Below are positions 1-12,365 of a stretch of 64,000 bases of DNA, one piece after another (positions within the stretch are counted from its first letter, which is position 1; every line of letters begins with the position of its first letter). Source of the stretch: Bugula neritina (Eukaryota; Bryozoa; Gymnolaemata; Cheilostomatida; Bugulidae); the NCBI GenBank assembly GCA_964035545.1, contig OZ037766.1, positions 17,945,581-18,009,580 of the forward strand, read 5' to 3'. Position numbers and translations under genes: made by a program. The notes beneath the pieces were generated by a model. The model was not told the DNA's origin. It saw only the letters and a list, made by a program, of their open reading frames with translations, and did not search any database.

Positions 1-62
1 TCAATTTTCATTTTTTTTGCGAAGTTATAGACAAAAAACTGCCCAATTTTGGCCAATTTTGC

Positions 63-82
63 CTGAAAAGCTGACTTTTCAG
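63..82. repeat. Perfect 8-bp inverted repeat (short hairpin)
   Basis: CTGAAAAG at 63-70 and CTTTTCAG at 75-82 are exact reverse complements separated by the 4-base loop CTGA. The stem is short and AT-rich and no T-tract or gene is attached to it, so I do not call a terminator. It may be chance or a remnant of a decayed element. Confidence 0.6.
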
Positions 83-90
83 TACCAGTA

Positions 91-155
91 AAATATCTCA
101 GCAGCAAAGCATGATATCTGAATAAAAATTGCACTGCTGGAATCCTGAGATATTT
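91..155. repeat. 11-bp inverted repeat with about 43-bp spacer
   Basis: AAATATCTCAG at 91-101 pairs exactly with CTGAGATATTT at 145-155. The spacer also contains CTGCTG (134-139), complementary to CAGCAG (99-104). This could be the stem-loop of a small decayed non-autonomous element, but no target-site duplication is visible and no family can be named. Confidence 0.45.
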
Positions 156-582
156 CTCCAGTGTAAGTTTTTTTCTTTTTTCAATAACTCTGCTAGATTG
201 CTCATAAATTGGTGATTTATACACTGAAAATGCCATATTTTCTCATAAGAAACTAGCAGCGCACAGCACTTCACGCTTCACTGAGCACGTAGGGATGAGA
301 AGATATTGGCGCCTACATAATAATTACAGGCTAGCTAGCTGGCAGGCTATAATGAATAGCTTGCTTTGTACTTTGTTTATGTAGCACCAATAATGGAATG
401 TTGATAGATAACGCAGCCCTAACGAAGGTTGCTGCTTATTGGTTGTAGTTTAATCTTAGGCTAAACAATTACAAGTAGGCAACACGCATGCCACCCGCAG
501 AGCAATATTATTCAAGAACCTGAACTACATTTTGAGAGAAATTTATGATATTCTTAGTGAGGATGCCCTTAACTATCCTGTG

Positions 583-1615
583 TATAGTATATTTCAGTAT
601 GATACAGCGTATTTCAGTAAGTTACAGTGTATTTCAGCATGTTGCGGTATTTTGCAATGCATTTCAGTATGTTACAGTGTATTTCAGTATGTTGCAGTAT
701 ATTTCAGTATGTTACAATAAATTTCAGTATGTTACAGTACATTTCCTTAAATTACACCATACTTCAGTGAGTTGTAGTATATTTCAGTATCTTGCAGTAT
801 ATCTCAGTATGTTACAGTATATTTCAGTATGTTACAGTATATTTCAGTGTGTTACAGTATATTGAGTATATTTCAGTAGTTTGCAACATATTTCAGTAGG
901 TTACCAGATATTTCGATATGTTGCAGCATATTTCAATGTGTTGCAGTGTATTTCAATATGTTACAGTGTATTTCAGTATGTTGCAGTATGTTGCAGTCTG
1001 ATGCAGTATGTTGCAGTGTATTTCTGATTGTTACAGTGTATTTCAGTATGTTGCAGTATATTTCAGTATGTTACAGTATGTTTCAGTATGTTGCAGTATA
1101 CTTCAGTGGGTTATAGTATATTTCAGTATGATACAGCGTATTTCAGTATGTTACAGTGTATTTCAGTATGTTACAGTATGTTTCAGTATGTTGCAATATA
1201 TTTCCGTGGGTTATAGTATATTTCAGTATGATACAGCGTATTTCAGTATGTTACAGTGTATTTCAGTATGTTGCAGTATTTTGCAATGCATTTCAGTATG
1301 TTACAGTGTATTTCAGTATGTTGCAGTATATTTCAGTATGTTACAATAAATTTCAGTATGTTACAGTACATTTCCTTAAATTACACCATACTTCAGTGAG
1401 TTGTAGTATATTTCAGTATCTTGCAGTATATCTCAGTATGTTACAGTATATTTCAGTATGTTCCAGTATATTTCAGTGTGTTACAGTATGTTGAGTATAT
1501 TTCAGTAGTTTGCAACATATTTCAGTAGGTTACCAGATATTTCGGTATGTTGCAGCATATTTCAATGTGTTGCAGTGTATTTCAATATGTTACAGTGTAT
1601 TTCAGTATGTTGCAG
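583..1615 (+). repeat. 629-bp tandem duplication at the array edge
   Basis: Unit 1 is 583-1,211 and partial unit 2 is 1,212 to about 1,615. The GATACAGCG landmark at 601 recurs at 1,230, and GAGTATATTTCAGTAG at 864 recurs at 1,493, both at an offset of 629. The copies differ at scattered bases (for example GCGGT versus GCAGT) and part near 1,615. Confidence 0.8.
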
Positions 1616-2940
1616 TATGATGCAGTATGGTTCAGTGTATTTCTGTATGTTACAGTGTATTTCAGTATGTTGCAGTATATCTCAGTATGTTACTGTATAT
1701 TTCAGTATGTTTCAGTATATTTCATTGTATTACAGTAAATTTCAGTATGTTACAGTGCATTTGCAGATATTACACTATACGTCAGCGAGTTTTAGTGTGT
1801 TTCAGTATGTTCCAGTATATTTAAGTATTTTGCAGTATTTTGCAATATATTTTAGTATGTTACAGTGTATTTCAGTACGTTGCAGTATATTTCAGTATGA
1901 TACAATAAATTTCAGTGTGTTACAGTACATTTCTGCAAATTACACTATACTTCAGTGAGTTGTAGTATATTTCAGTATCTTGCAGTATATCTCAGTATGT
2001 TACAGTTTATTTCAGTATGCTCCAGTATATTTCAGCGTGTTTCAGTATATTTCAGCATGCCAAGGTGCATTTTTAGATTTTTCACTATACTTCAGTGAGT
2101 TTTAGTGTCTTTCAGTATGTTGCAGTATATTTCGATATCTTGCAACTTATTTCAATGTGTTGCAATGTATTTCAACATGTTACAGTGTATTTCAGTATGT
2201 TGCAGTATGTTGCAGTGTATTTCAGTATGTTACAGTGTATTTCAGTAGGTTTCAGTATCTTGCAGTATATTTCAGTATGTTGCAGTATATTTCAGTGGGT
2301 TACAGTATATTCCAGTATGTTCCAGTATGTTGCAGTATATTTCAGTATGTTGCAGTGTATTTCAGTATGTTACAGTGTATTTCAGTATGTTGCAGTATGT
2401 TGCAGTGTATTTCTGTATGTTACAGCGTATTTCTGTATGTTACAGTGTATTTCAGTAGTTTGCAACATATTTCGGTAGGTTACCATATATTTTGGTATGT
2501 TGCAGCATATTTCAATGTGTTGCAGTGTATTTCAATATGTTACAGTGTATTTCAGTATGTTGCAGTATGTTGCAGTGTATTTCTGTATGTTACAGGGTAT
2601 TTCAGTATGTTGCAGTATATTTCAGTATGTTACAGTATGTTTCAGTATGTTGCAGTATATTTCAGTGGGTTATAGTATATTTCAGTATGATACAGCGTAT
2701 TTCAGTATGTTACAGTGTATTTCAGTATGTTGCAGCGTTTTGCAATATATTTCAGTATGTTACAGCGTATTTCAGTATGTTGCAGTATATTTCAGTATGT
2801 TACAATAAATTTCAGTATGTTACAGTACATTTCCGTAAATTACACCATACTTCAGTGAGTTGTAGTATATTTCAGTATCTTGCAGTATATCTCAGTATGT
2901 TACTGTATATTTCAGTATGTTACAGTATATTTCAGTGTGT
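1616..2940 (+). repeat. Satellite segment with HOR shared with 8,600-9,500
   Basis: This stretch aligns with the region around 8,600-9,500 at an offset of 6,985. Just upstream (1,547 versus 8,522) the offset is 6,975. The change is one 10-bp monomer present in the later copy near 8,595 and absent here. It contains a signature block at 1,773, 1,943 and 2,083 (spacings 170 and 140 bp). Confidence 0.75.
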
Positions 2941-3311
2941 TACAGTAAATTTCAGTATGTTACAGTGCATTTGCAGATATTACACTATACTTCAGTGAGT
3001 TTTTGTTTCTTTCAGTATGTTCCAGTATATTTAAGTATGTTGCAGTATTTTGCAATATATTTTAGTATGTTACAGTGTATTTCAGTACGTTGCAGTATAT
3101 TTCAGTATGATACAATAAATTTCAGTGTGTTACAGTACATTTCTGCAAATTACACTATACTTCAGTGAGTTGTAGTATATTTCAGTATCTTGCAGTATAT
3201 CTCAGTATGTTACAGTATATTTCAGTATGTTCCAGTATATTTCAGCGTGTTTCAGTATATTTCAGCATGCCACAGTACATTTTTAGATTTTTCACTATAC
3301 TTCAGTGAGTT
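2843..3311 (+). repeat. Signature-monomer block, left-arm example (140/170/140 spacing)
   Basis: The diverged monomer CACTATACTTCAGTGAGTT (or CACCATAC...) starts at 2,843, 2,983, 3,153 and 3,293, with spacings of 140, 170 and 140 bp. Each copy has its own neighbour: GTAAATTA before the first, GCAGATATTA before the second, GCAAATTA before the third and TAGATTTTT before the fourth. The same spacing is seen at 24,615, 24,755, 24,925 and 25,065, and in part at 1,773, 1,943 and 2,083. The spacings are whole multiples of the 10-bp monomer. Confidence 0.85.
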
Positions 3312-6300
3312 TTAGTGTCTTTCAGTATGTTGCAGTATAATTCGGTATCTTGCAACTTATTTCAATGTGTTGCAATGTATTTCAATATGTTACAGTGTAT
3401 TTAAGTATGTTGCAGTATGTTGCAGTGTATTTCAGTATGTTACAGTGTATTTCAGTAGGTTTCAGTATCTTGCAGTATATTTCAGTATGTTGCAGTATAT
3501 TTCAGTGGGTTACAGTATATTCCAGTATGTTCCAGTATGTTGCAGTATACTTCAGTATGTTGCAGTGTATTTCAGTATGTTACAGTGTATTTCAGTATGT
3601 TGCAGTATGTTGCAGTGTATTTCTGTATGTTACAGCGTATTTCTGTATGTTACAGTGTATTTCTGTATGTTACAGGGTATTTCAGTATGTTGCAGTGTAT
3701 TTCAGTATGTTGCAGTATATTTCAGTATGTTACAGTATGTTTCAGTATGTTGCAGTATATTTCAGTGGGTTATAGTATATTTCAGTATGATACAGCGTAT
3801 TTCAGTATGTAACAGTATATTTCAGTGTGTTACAGTATGTTGAGTATATTTCAGTAGTTTGCAACATATTTCAGTAGGTTACCAGATATTTCGGTATGTT
3901 GCAGCATATTTCAATGTGTTACAGTGTATTTCAGTATGTTGCAATATATTTCAGTATGATACAATAAATTCCAGTATGTTACAGTACATTTCCATAAATT
4001 ACACTATACTTCAGTGAGTTGTAGTACATTTTGGTATCTTGCAGTATATCTCAGTATGTTACAGTATAGTTCAGTATGTTGCAGTATATTTCAGCGTGTT
4101 TCAGTATATTTCAGTATGTCACAGTGCATTTCCAGATATTACACTATACTTCAGTGAGTTTTAGTGTTTTTCAGTATGTTGCAGTATGTTGCAGTGTATT
4201 TCAGTATGTTACAGTGTATTTCAGTAGGTTTCAGTGTCTTGCAGTATAATCCAGCATGTTGCAGTATATTTCAGGATGTTGCAGCATGTTTCAGTATGTT
4301 ACAGTATTTTGCAGTATTTTGCAGTATAGTTCAGTGTGTTACAGTATATTTCATTATGTTGCAGTATGTTGCAGTATATTTCAGTAGTTTGCAACATATT
4401 TCAGTAGGTTACCATATATTTCGGTATGTTGCAGCATATTTCAATGTGTTGCAGTGTATTTCAATATGTTACAGTGTATTTCAGCATGTTGCAGTATGTT
4501 GCAGTATGCTGCAGTATGTTGCAGTCTATTTCTGTATGTTACAGTGTATTTCAGTATGTTGCAGTATATTTCAGTATGTTACAGTATATTTCAGTATGTT
4601 GCAGTATATTTCAGTGGGTTATAGTATATTTCAGTATGATACGGCGTCTTTCAGTATGTTACAGTGTATTTCAGTATGTTGCAGTATTTTGCAATATGTT
4701 TCAGTATGTTACAGTGTATTTCAGTATGTTGCAGTATATTTCAGTATGTTGCAGTATATTTCAGTGGGTTATAGTATATTTCAGTATGATACAGCGTATT
4801 TCAGTATGTTACAGTGTATTTCAGTATGTTACAGTATGTTTCAGTATGTTGCAGTATATTTCCGTGGGTTATAGTATATTTCAGTATGATACAGCGTATT
4901 TCAGTATGATACAGTGTATTTCAGTATGTTGCGGTATTTTGCAATGCATTTCAGTATGTTACAGTGTATTTCAGTATGTTGCAGTATATTTCAGTATGTT
5001 ACAATAAATTTCAGTATGTTACAGTACATTTCCGTAAATTATACCATGCTTCAGTGAGTTGTAGTATATTTCAGTATCTTGCAGTATATCTCAGTATGTT
5101 ACAGTATATTTCAGTATGTTACAGTATATTTCAGTGTGTTACAGTATGTTGAGTATATTTCAGTAGTTTGCAACATATTTCAGTAGGTTACCAAATATTT
5201 CGGTATGTTGCAGCATATTTCTATGTGTTGCAGTGTATTTCAATATGTTACAGTGTATTTCAGTATGTTGCAGTATGTTGCAGTCTGATGCAGTATGTTG
5301 CAGTGTATTTCTGATTGTTACAGTTTATTTCAGTATGTTGCAGTATATTTCAGTATGTTACAGTATGTTTCAGTATGTTGCAGTATACTTCAGTGGGTTA
5401 TAGTATATTTCAGTATGATACAGCGTATTTCAGTATGTTACAGTGTATTTCAGTATGTTACAGTATGTTTCAGTATGTTGCAATATATTTCCGTGGGTTA
5501 TAGTATATTTCAGTATGATACAGCGTATTTCAGTATGTTACAGTGTATTTCAGCATGTTGCAGTATTTTGCAATGCATTTCAGTATGTTACAGTGTATTT
5601 CAGTATGTTGCAGTATATTTCAGTATGTTACAATAAATTTCAGTATGTTACAGTGCATTTGCAGATATTACACTATACTTCAGTGAGTTTTTGTTTCTTT
5701 CAGTATGTTCCAGTATATTTAAGTGTGTTGCAGTATTTTGCAATATATTTTAGTATGTTACAGTGTATTTCAGTACGTTGCAGTATATTTCAGTATGATA
5801 CAATAAATTTCAGTGTGTTACAGTACATTTCTGCAAATTACACTATACTTCAGTGAGTTGTAGTATATTTCAGTATTTTGCAGTATATCTCAGTATGTTA
5901 CAGTATATTTCAGTATGTTCCAGTATATTTCAGCGTGTTTCAGTATATTTCAGCATGCCACAGTACATTTTTAGATTTTTCACTATACTTCAGTGAGTTT
6001 TAGTGTCTCTCAGTATGTTGCAGTATCATTCGGTATCTTGCAACTTATTTCAATGTGTTGCAATGTATTTCAATATGTTACAGTGTATTTAAGTATGTTG
6101 CAGTATGTTGCAGTGTATTTCAGTATGTTACAGTGTATTTCAGTAGGTTTCAGTATCTTGCAGTATATTTCAGTATGTTGCAGTATATTTCAGTGGGTTA
6201 CAGTATATTCCAGTATGTTCCAGTATGTTGCAGTATACTTCAGTATGTTGCAGTGTATTTCAGTATGTTACAGTGTATTTCAGTATGTTGCAGTATGTTG

Positions 6301-8340
6301 CAGTGTATTTCTGTATGTTACAGCGTATTTCTGTATGTTACAGTGTATTTCTGTATGTTACAGGGTATTTCAGTATGTTGCAGTGTATTTCAGTATGTTG
6401 CAGTATATTTCAGTATGTTACAGTATGTTTCAGTATGTTGCAGTATATTTCAGTGGGTTATAGTATATTTCAGTATGATACAGCGTATTTCAGTATGTAA
6501 CAGTATATTTCAGTGTGTTACAGTATGTTGAGTATATTTCAGTAGTTTGCAACATATTTCAGTAGGTTACCAGATATTTCGGTATGTTGCAGCATATTTC
6601 AATGTGTTACAGTGTATTTCAGTATGTTGCAACATATTTCAGTATGATACAATAAATTCCAGTATGTTACAGTACATTTCCATAAATTACACTATACTTC
6701 AGTGAGTTGTAGTACATTTTGGTATCTTGCAGTATATCTCAGTATGTTACAGTATAGTTCAGTATGTTGCAGTATATTTCAGCGTGTTTCAGTATATTTC
6801 AGTATGTCACAGTGCATTTCCAGATATTACACTATACTTCAGTGAGTTTTAGTGTTTTTCAGTATGTTGCAGTATGTTGCAGTGTATTTCAGTATGTTAC
6901 AGTGTATTTCAGTAGGTTTCAGTGTCTTGCAGTATAATCCAGCATGTTGCAGTATATTTCAGGATGTTGCAGTATGTTTCAATATGTTACAGTATTTTGC
7001 AGTATTTTGCAGTATAGTTCAGTGTGTTACAGTATATTTCATTATGTTGCAGTATGTTGCAGTATATTTCAGTAGTTTGCAACATATTTCAGTAGGTTAC
7101 CATATATTTCGGTATGTTGCAGCATATTTCAATGTGTTGCAGTGTATTTCAATATGTTACAGTGTATTTCAGCATGTTGCAGTATGTTGCAGTATGCTGC
7201 AGTATGTTGCAGTCTATTTCTGTATGTTACAGTGTATTTCAGTATGTTGCAGTATATTTCAGTATGTTACAGTATATTTCAGTATGTTGCAGTATATTTC
7301 AGTGGGTTATAGTATATTTCAGTATGATACGGCGTCTTTCAGTATGTTACAGTGTATTTCAGTATGTTGCAGTATTTTGCAATATGTTTCAGTATGTTAC
7401 AGTGTATTTCAGTATGTTGCAGTATATTTCAGTATGTTGCAGTATATTTCAGTGGGTTATAGTATATTTCAGTATGATACAGCGTATTTCAGTATGTTAC
7501 AGTGTATTTCAGTATGTTACAGTATGTTTCAGTATGTTGCAGTATATTTCCGTGGGTTATAGTATATTTCAGTATGATACAGCGTATTTCAGTATGATAC
7601 AGTGTATTTCAGTATGTTGCGGTATTTTGCAATGCATTTCAGTATGTTACAGTGTATTTCAGTATGTTGCAGTATATTTCAGTATGTTACAATAAATTTC
7701 AGTATGTTACAGTACATTTCCGTAAATTATACCATGCTTCAGTGAGTTGTAGTATATTTCAGTATCTTGCAGCATATCTCAGTATGTTACAGTATATTTC
7801 AGTATGTTACAGTATATTTCAGTGTGTTACAGTATGTTGAGTATATTTCAGTAGTTTGCAACATATTTCAGTAGGTTACCAGATATTTCGGTATGTTGCA
7901 GCATATTTCTATGTGTTGCAGTGTATTTCAATATGTTACAGTGTATTTCAGTATGTTGCAGTATGTTGCAGTCTGATGCAGTATGTTGCAGTGTATTTCT
8001 GATTGTTACAGTGTATTTCAGTATGTTGCAGTATATTTCAGTATGTTACAGTATGTTTCAGTATGTTGCAGTATACTTCAGTGGGTTATAGTATATTTCA
8101 GTATGATACAGCGTATTTCAGTATGTTACAGTGTATTTCAGTATGTTACAGTATGTTTCAGTATGTTGCAATATATTTCCGTGGGTTATAGTATATTTCA
8201 GTATGATACAGCGTATTTCAGTATGTTACAGTGTATTCCAGCATGTTGCAGTATTTTGCAATGCATTTCAGTATGTTACAGTGTATTTCAGTATGTTGCA
8301 GTATATTTCAGTATGTTACAATAAATTTCAGTATGTTACA
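2941..8340 (+). repeat. 2,688-bp HOR, two tandem copies
   Basis: Copy 1 is about 2,941-5,628 and copy 2 about 5,629-8,316, with the match continuing to about 8,340. Landmarks keep a constant offset of 2,688: the block starting 3,367 recurs at 6,055, that at 4,164 recurs at 6,852, and that at 4,426 recurs at 7,114. Differences are scattered single bases such as TTAAGTATG versus TTAAGTGTG. The end of copy 2 resumes the sequence found after 1,342, as expected for unequal exchange between similar units. Confidence 0.88.
4381..4485 (+). repeat. Diverged landmark block (GTAGTTTGCAAC / GGTTACC type), example
   Basis: A run of diverged 20-bp units: CAGTAGTTTGCAACATATTT, CAGTAGGTTACCATATATTT, CGGTATGTTGCAGCATATTT, CAATGTGTTGCAGTGTATTT, then CAATATGTTACAG. 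It recurs many times in the left arm as two subtypes, CCAGATATTTCGG (for example near 3,868, 6,560 and 9,978) and CCATATATTTCGG (here, 7,100 and 13,650). In reverse complement it marks the right arm (near 49,040, 52,120, 55,270, 57,820 and 59,550). It is a reliable phase marker for the HORs. Confidence 0.8.
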
Positions 8341-11300
8341 GTACATTTCCTTAAATTACACCATACTTCAGTGAGTTGTAGTATATTTCAGTATCTTGCA
8401 GTATATCTCAGTATGTTACAGTATATTTCAGTATGTTACAGTATATTTCAGTGTGTTACAGTATGTTAAGTATATTTCAGTAGTTTGCAACATATTTCAG
8501 TAGGTTACCAGATATTTCGGTATGTTGCAGCATATTTCAATGTGTTGCAGTGTATTTCAATATGTTACAGTGTATTTCAGTATGTTGCAGTATGTTGCAG
8601 TATGATGCAGTATGTTTCAGTGTATTTCTGTATGTTACAGTGTATTTCAGTATGTTGCAGTATATCTCAGTATGTTACTGTATATTTCAGTATGTTTCAG
8701 TATATTTCATTGTATTACAGTAAATTTCAGTATGTTACAGTGCATTTGCAGATATTACACTATACGTCAGTGAGTTTTAGTGTGTTTCAGTATGTTCCAG
8801 TATATTTAAGTATTTTGCAGTATTTTGCAATATATTTTAGTATGTTACAGTGTATTTCAGTACGTTGCAGTATATTTCAGTATGATACAATAAATTTCAG
8901 TGTGTTACAGTACATTTCTGCAAATTACACTATACTTCAGTGAGTTGTAGTATATTTCAGTATCTTGCAGTATATCTCAGTATGTTACAGTTTATTTCAG
9001 TATGCTCCAGTATATTTCAGCGTGTTTCAGTATATTTCAGCATGCCAAGGTGCATTTTTAGATTTTTCACTATACTTCAGTGAGTTTTAGTGTCTTTCAG
9101 TATGTTGCAGTATATTTCGATATCTTGCAAAATATTTCAATGTGCTGCAATGTATTTCAACATGTTACAGTGTATTTCAGTATGTTGCAGTATGTTGCAG
9201 TGTATTTCAGTATGTTACAGTGTATTTCAGTAGGTTTCAGTATCTTGCAGTATATTTCAGTATGTTGCAGTATATTTCAGTGGGTTACAGTATATTCCAG
9301 TATGTTCCAGTATGTTGCAGTATATTTCAGTATGTTGCAGTGTATTTCAGTATGTTACAGTGTATTTCAGTATGTTGCAGTATGTTGCAGTGTATTTCTG
9401 TATGTTACAGCGTATTTCTGTATGTTAGAGTGTATTTCAGTAGTTTGCAACATATTTCAGTAGGTTACCATATATTTTGGTATGTTGCAGCATATTTCAA
9501 TGTGTTGCAGTGTATTTTAATATGTTACAGTGTATTTCAGTATGTTGCAGTATGTTGCAGTGTATTTATGTATGTTACAGGGTATTTCAGTATGTTGCAG
9601 TATATTTCAGTATGTTACTGTATGTTTCAGTATGTTGCAGTATATCTCCGTGGGTTATAGTATATTTCAGTATGATACAGCGTATTTCAGTATGTTACAG
9701 TGTATTTCAGTATGTTGAAGTATTTTGCAATGCATTTCAGTATGTTACAGTGTATTTCAGTATGTTGCAGTATATTTCAGTATGTTACAATAAATTTCAG
9801 TATGTTACAGTACATTTCCTTAAATTACACCATACTTCAGTGAGTTGTAGTATATTTCAGTATCTTGCAGTATATCTCAGTATGTTACAGTATATTTCAG
9901 TATGTTACAGTATATTTCAGTGTGTTACAGTATGTTGAGTATATTTCAGTAGTTTGCAACATATTTCAGTAGGTTACCAGATATTTCGGTATGTTGCAGC
10001 ATATTTCAATGTGTTGCAGTGTATTTCAATATGTTACAGTGTATTTCAGTATGTTGCAGTATGTTGCAGTATGATGCAGTATGTTTCAGTGTATTTCTGT
10101 ATGTTACAGTGTATTTCAGTATGTTGCAGTATATCTGAGTATGTTACTGTATATTTCAGTATGTTTCAGTATATTTCATTGTATTACAGTAAACTTCAGT
10201 ATTTTACAGTGCATTTGCAGATATTACACTATACGTCAGTGAGTTTTAATGTGTTTCAGTATGGTCCAGTATATTTCAGTATGTTGCAGTATTTTGCAAT
10301 ATATTTTAGTATGTTACAGTGTATTTCAGTACGTTGCAGTATATTTCAGTATGATACAATAAATTTCAGTGTGTTACAGTACATTTCTGCAAATTACACT
10401 ATACTTCAGTGAGTTGTAGTATATTTCAGTATCTTGCAGTATATCTCAGTATGTTACAGTTTATTTCAGTATGCTCCAGTATATTTCAGCGTGTTTCAGT
10501 ATATTTCAGCATGCCAAGGTGCATTTTTAGTTTTTTCACTATACTTCAGTGAGTTTTAGAGTCTTTCAGTATGTTGCAGTATATTTCGATATCTTGCAAC
10601 TTATTTCAATGTGTTGCAATGTATTTCAACATGTTACAGTGTATTTCAGTATGTTGCAGTATGTTGCAGTGTATTTCAGTATGTTACAGTGTATTTCAGT
10701 AGGTTTCAGTATCTTGCAGTATATTTCAGTATGTTGCAGTATATTTCAGTGGGTTACAGTATATTCCAGTATGTTCCAGTATGTTGCAGTATATTTCAGT
10801 ATGTTGCAGTGTATTTCAGTATGTTACAGTGTATTTCAGTATGTTGCAGTATGTTGCAGTGTATTTCTGTATGTTACAGCGTATTTCTGTATGTTAGAGT
10901 GTATTTCAGTAGTTTGCAACATATTTCAGTAGGTTACCATATATTTTGGTATGTTGCAGCATATTTCAATGTGTTGCAGTGTATTTCAATATGTTACAGT
11001 GTATTTCAGTATGTTGCAGTATGTTGCAGTGTATTTATGTATGTTACAGGGTATTTCAGTATGTTGCAGTATATTTCAGTATGTTACTGTATGTTTCAGT
11101 ATGTTGCAGTATATCTCCGTGGGTTATAGTATATTTCAGTATGATACAGCGTATTTCAGTATGTTACAGTGTATTTCAGTATGTTGAAGTATTTTGCAAT
11201 GCATTTCAGTATGTTACAGTGTATTTCAGTATGTTGCAGTATATTTCAGTATGTTACAATAAATTTCAGTATGTTACAGTACATTTCCTTAAATTACACC

Positions 11301-12365
11301 ATACTTCAGTGAGTTGTAGTATATTTCAGTATCTTGCAGTATATCTCAGTATGTTACAGTATATTTCAGTATGTTACAGTATATTTCAGTGTGTTACAGT
11401 ATGTTGAGTATATTTCAGTAGTTTGCAACATATTTCAGTAGGTTACCAGATATTTCGGTATGTTGCAGCATATTTCAATGTGTTGCAGTGTATTTCAATA
11501 TGTTACAGTGTATTTCAGTATGTTGCAGTATGTTGCAGTATGATGCAGTATGTTTCAGTGTATTTCTGTATGTTACAGTGTATTTCAGTATGTTGCAGTA
11601 TATCTGAGTATGTTACTGTATATTTCAGTATGTTTCAGTATATTTCATTGTATTACAGTAAACTTCAGTATGTTACAGTGCATTTGCAGATATTACACTA
11701 TACGTCAGTGAGTTTTAATGTGTTTCAGTATGGTCCAGTATATTTCAGTATGTTGCAGTATTTTGCAATATATTTTAGTATGTTACAGTGTATTTCAGTA
11801 CGTTGCAGTATATTTCAGTATGATACAATAAATTTCAGTGTGTTACAGTACATTTCTGCAAATTACACTATACTTCAGTGAGTTGTAGTATATTTCAGTA
11901 TCTTGCAGTATATCTCAGTATGTTACAGTTTATTTCAGTATGCTCCAGTATATTTCAGCGTGTTTCAGTATATTTCAGCATGCCAAGGTGCATTTTTAGT
12001 TTTTTCACTATACTTCAGTGAGTTTTAGAGTCTTTCAGTATGTTGCAGTATATTTCGATATCTTGCAACTTATTTCAATGTGTTGCAATGTATTTCAACA
12101 TGTTACAGTGTATTTCAGTATGTTGCAGTATGTTGCAGTGTATTTCAGTATGTTACAGTGTATTTCAGTAGGTTTCAGTATCTTGCAGTATATTTCAGTA
12201 TGTTGCAGTATATTTCAGTGGGTTACAGTATATTCCAGTATGTTCCAGTATGTTGCAGTATATTTCAGTATGTTGCAGTGTATTTCAGTATGTTACAGTG
12301 TATTTCAGTATGTTGCAGTATGTTGCAGTGTATTTCTGTATGTTACAGCGTATTTCTGTATGTTG
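8130..12365 (+). repeat. 1,469-bp HOR, about 2.9 tandem copies
   Basis: Units are roughly 8,130-9,598, 9,599-11,067 and 11,068-12,365. Landmarks at 8,485, 9,954 and 11,423, at 9,142, 10,611 and 12,080, and at 9,477 and 10,946 are all spaced exactly 1,469 bp. Units 2 and 3 share derived changes absent from unit 1 (TTTTAGAGTC replacing TTTTAGTGTC near 10,555 and 12,024; TCTGAGTATG replacing TCTCAGTATG). They are therefore sisters and the most recent duplication here. Confidence 0.88.

Larger units (their letters stand above)
1..582. other. Non-satellite flanking sequence
   Basis: This is the only part of the window that is not satellite. It is AT-rich and shows no long open frame of its own; the one open frame that starts here (about 532) becomes satellite after roughly 17 codons. 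I see no tRNA-like or rRNA-like sequence and no recognisable transposon terminus. Minor structure includes a 10-bp direct duplication at 43-62 (CCAATTTTGG then CCAATTTTGC), a short CTAGCTAGCT palindromic run near 331-340, and two inverted repeats listed separately. The satellite starts abruptly at about 583 with a unit (ATAGTATATTTCAG...) that matches the interior unit near 1,212. The array therefore begins mid-HOR, without a gradient of decayed monomers. Confidence 0.85.

Noticed and set aside
63-82. Rho-independent terminator
   Set aside because: The 8-bp stem is AT-rich, has no following T-tract and no upstream gene, and the setting is eukaryotic satellite flank.
1-582. Transposable element end driving the array
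   Set aside because: The two small inverted repeats and the 10-bp direct duplication are suggestive, but no terminal motif, target-site duplication or coding remnant is visible.
532-720. 62-codon open frame crossing from the unique flank into the array
   Set aside because: Only about 17 codons are non-satellite, with no coding signal; the rest is repeat translation.
2843-2861. CENP-B box
   Set aside because: The signature monomer shares no convincing core with the CENP-B box consensus; only the idea of a spaced conserved motif is similar.
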